The notes beneath the pieces are model-generated. The model did not search any database. It was not told the origin of the DNA and saw only the letters and a program-made list of their open reading frames with translations. This document shows positions 5,415 to 5,987 of a stretch of DNA of 5,987 nucleotides, piece by piece; positions within the stretch are counted from its first letter, which is position 1; the number at the start of each line of letters is the position of its first letter. The position numbers and the translations under genes are program-made. Source of the stretch: Flavobacteriales bacterium (GTDB lineage Bacteria > Bacteroidota > Bacteroidia > Flavobacteriales_F > PHOS-HE28); the NCBI GenBank assembly GCA_025455765.1, contig JALOLX010000110.1:1-5987 (forward strand), read 5' to 3'.

Positions 5415-5987
5415 TTAGGTGTCCTTCCCTGCGGACCAAGATACACGCTCGGCCAGCGGCTGTGTTGCGCGGATCCGCCAGGGAGCTGGCCATCGGTTGT
5501 TCCAGCGGCGACCGGCCCCCTTCAGCCAGCCCAGACCCTGGCCTTGGTACGTGAGCAGCGCGAACCCTTGCGCATCCGAGGCTTCCAGCGCTTCGCCCCG
5601 CAGGTAGCGGAGGGCCTGTGCTTCATCCACCGCCACCTTCGGGAACGCACCATCGCGCAGCAGCGCGTTCAGGGCCAGCGCGGGCAGGGGGTGAAATACG
5701 TCGCTCTTGCGCTCAGCCCGGGTGATACCACACGCAGAACCGCATCCACCTTGCGCATCAACGACCGCCAACCAGCATCCACCACATGCACCACACCATC
5801 CAGTTCTGTGGCATGCACGTCCTCCTCTGTGGGGCACAGCCAGTCCGCCCAGGGTGCCCGTGGCGATGGGCTCGGCACATCAGGGGTAAGCGCGGTCCAG
5901 GTGCCCGGCTTTCGCAGCATGGCCAGGAAGAACCCTTCGCCTTGCACGAGATGAGGGTAACTACGCACTCCCGGCGCGCCTTCAAAG
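5415..5987 (-). CDS. RsmF-type rRNA (cytosine-C5) methyltransferase, C-terminal part, frameshifted and cut by the right edge
   Basis: Two overlapping minus-strand frames together look like one gene. The upstream frame, from the right edge to about 5725, reads FEGAPGVRSYPHLVQGEGFFLAMLRK and continues to MRKVDAVLRVVSPG. GEGFF-x-A-x-LRK is the motif at the end of the RsmF/NOL1-NOP2-Sun catalytic domain. The downstream frame, from about 5725 to the TAA at 5415-5417, reads ITRAERKSDVFHPLPALAL, then QALRYLRGEAL, then LLTYQGQGLGWLKGAGRRWNNRWP. This is the RNA-binding, PUA-like C-terminal domain of RsmF (family pattern: RYLRGE, TYQG-x-x-LGW-K, NN-x-(W/Y)P). Joining them needs a -1 shift, equivalent to one lost base, near 5720-5730. 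The upstream frame otherwise stops at 5669. E. coli RsmF methylates C1407 of 16S rRNA using SAM; the catalytic Cys residues lie outside this window. No slippery heptamer is visible, so a mutation or sequence error is likelier than programmed frameshifting. The GTG at 5968 is an internal Val codon, not a start. Confidence 0.8.
5436..5443 (-). promoter_or_regulatory. Candidate -7 box of the TonB-like gene (TATCTTGG)
   Basis: The minus strand reads TATCTTGG, identical to the usp -7 box, within the shared 12-mer GTATCTTGGTCC. It lies 33 bases before the ATG at 5402, close to the 34-base spacing at usp. No TTG is seen at the -33 distance. The element is inside the 3' end of the rsmF-like gene. Confidence 0.45.

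Noticed and set aside
5715..5735. Programmed -1 frameshifting in the rsmF-like gene
   Set aside because: No X-XXY-YYZ slippery heptamer or obvious downstream stimulator is visible at the junction, and this family is not known to use frameshifting.
1..5987. CRISPR arrays, insertion sequences, tRNA or rRNA genes, attachment sites
   Set aside because: No regularly spaced direct repeats, transposase-like frames with terminal repeats, or cloverleaf/rRNA signatures were seen on reading both strands.

Overview
The window looks like chromosomal DNA from a GC-rich member of the Bacteroidota, probably a Flavobacteriales-type lineage known mainly from metagenomes. Four things point there. Several starts are preceded by the Bacteroidota primary-sigma signature (TTTG, then a spacer of 18-20 bases, then TAnnTTTG or a close variant), and starts mostly lack a Shine-Dalgarno sequence. 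The protein families are typical of the phylum: a two-domain UspA protein, an Hsp20 beginning MTL, a single-TM TonB-like protein with a Cys-containing C-terminal domain, and a coiled-coil lipoprotein. I name no genus.

Layout. Bases 1-545 hold the N-terminal part of a coiled-coil lipoprotein on the minus strand, running off the left edge. Bases 546-950 hold no convincing gene. A secreted protein with one TPR-like hairpin and a Pro-rich linker (951-1640, +) runs tail-to-tail into a SiaC/DUF1987 protein (1637-2020, -); their stop codons share one CTAG. SiaC is divergent from a double-domain universal stress protein (2129-2929, +), and the two promoters lie back to back. Downstream of Usp are a DUF1883 protein (2974-3327, +) with its own promoter and a two-TM protein of unknown function (3359-4051, +). 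A strong hairpin at 4077-4101 separates this block from a convergent Hsp20 chaperone (4122-4565, -). Upstream of hsp20 is an AT-rich control region with two near-identical dyads. Next, on the minus strand, come a TonB-like envelope protein (4674-5402) and the C-terminal part of an RsmF-type rRNA methyltransferase (5415 to the right edge), which is split by an apparent frameshift.

The gene content mixes stress and signalling functions (Usp, Hsp20, SiaC) with envelope functions (lipoprotein, TPR protein, TonB-like protein, two-TM protein) and one translation gene. I see no mobile element, CRISPR array, tRNA, rRNA or recognisable defence island. The most unusual signals are the paired dyads upstream of hsp20, a shared extended promoter sequence in front of three genes, the DUF1883/two-TM pair, and the broken rsmF-like frame. 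I did not find a convincing undescribed multi-gene system.
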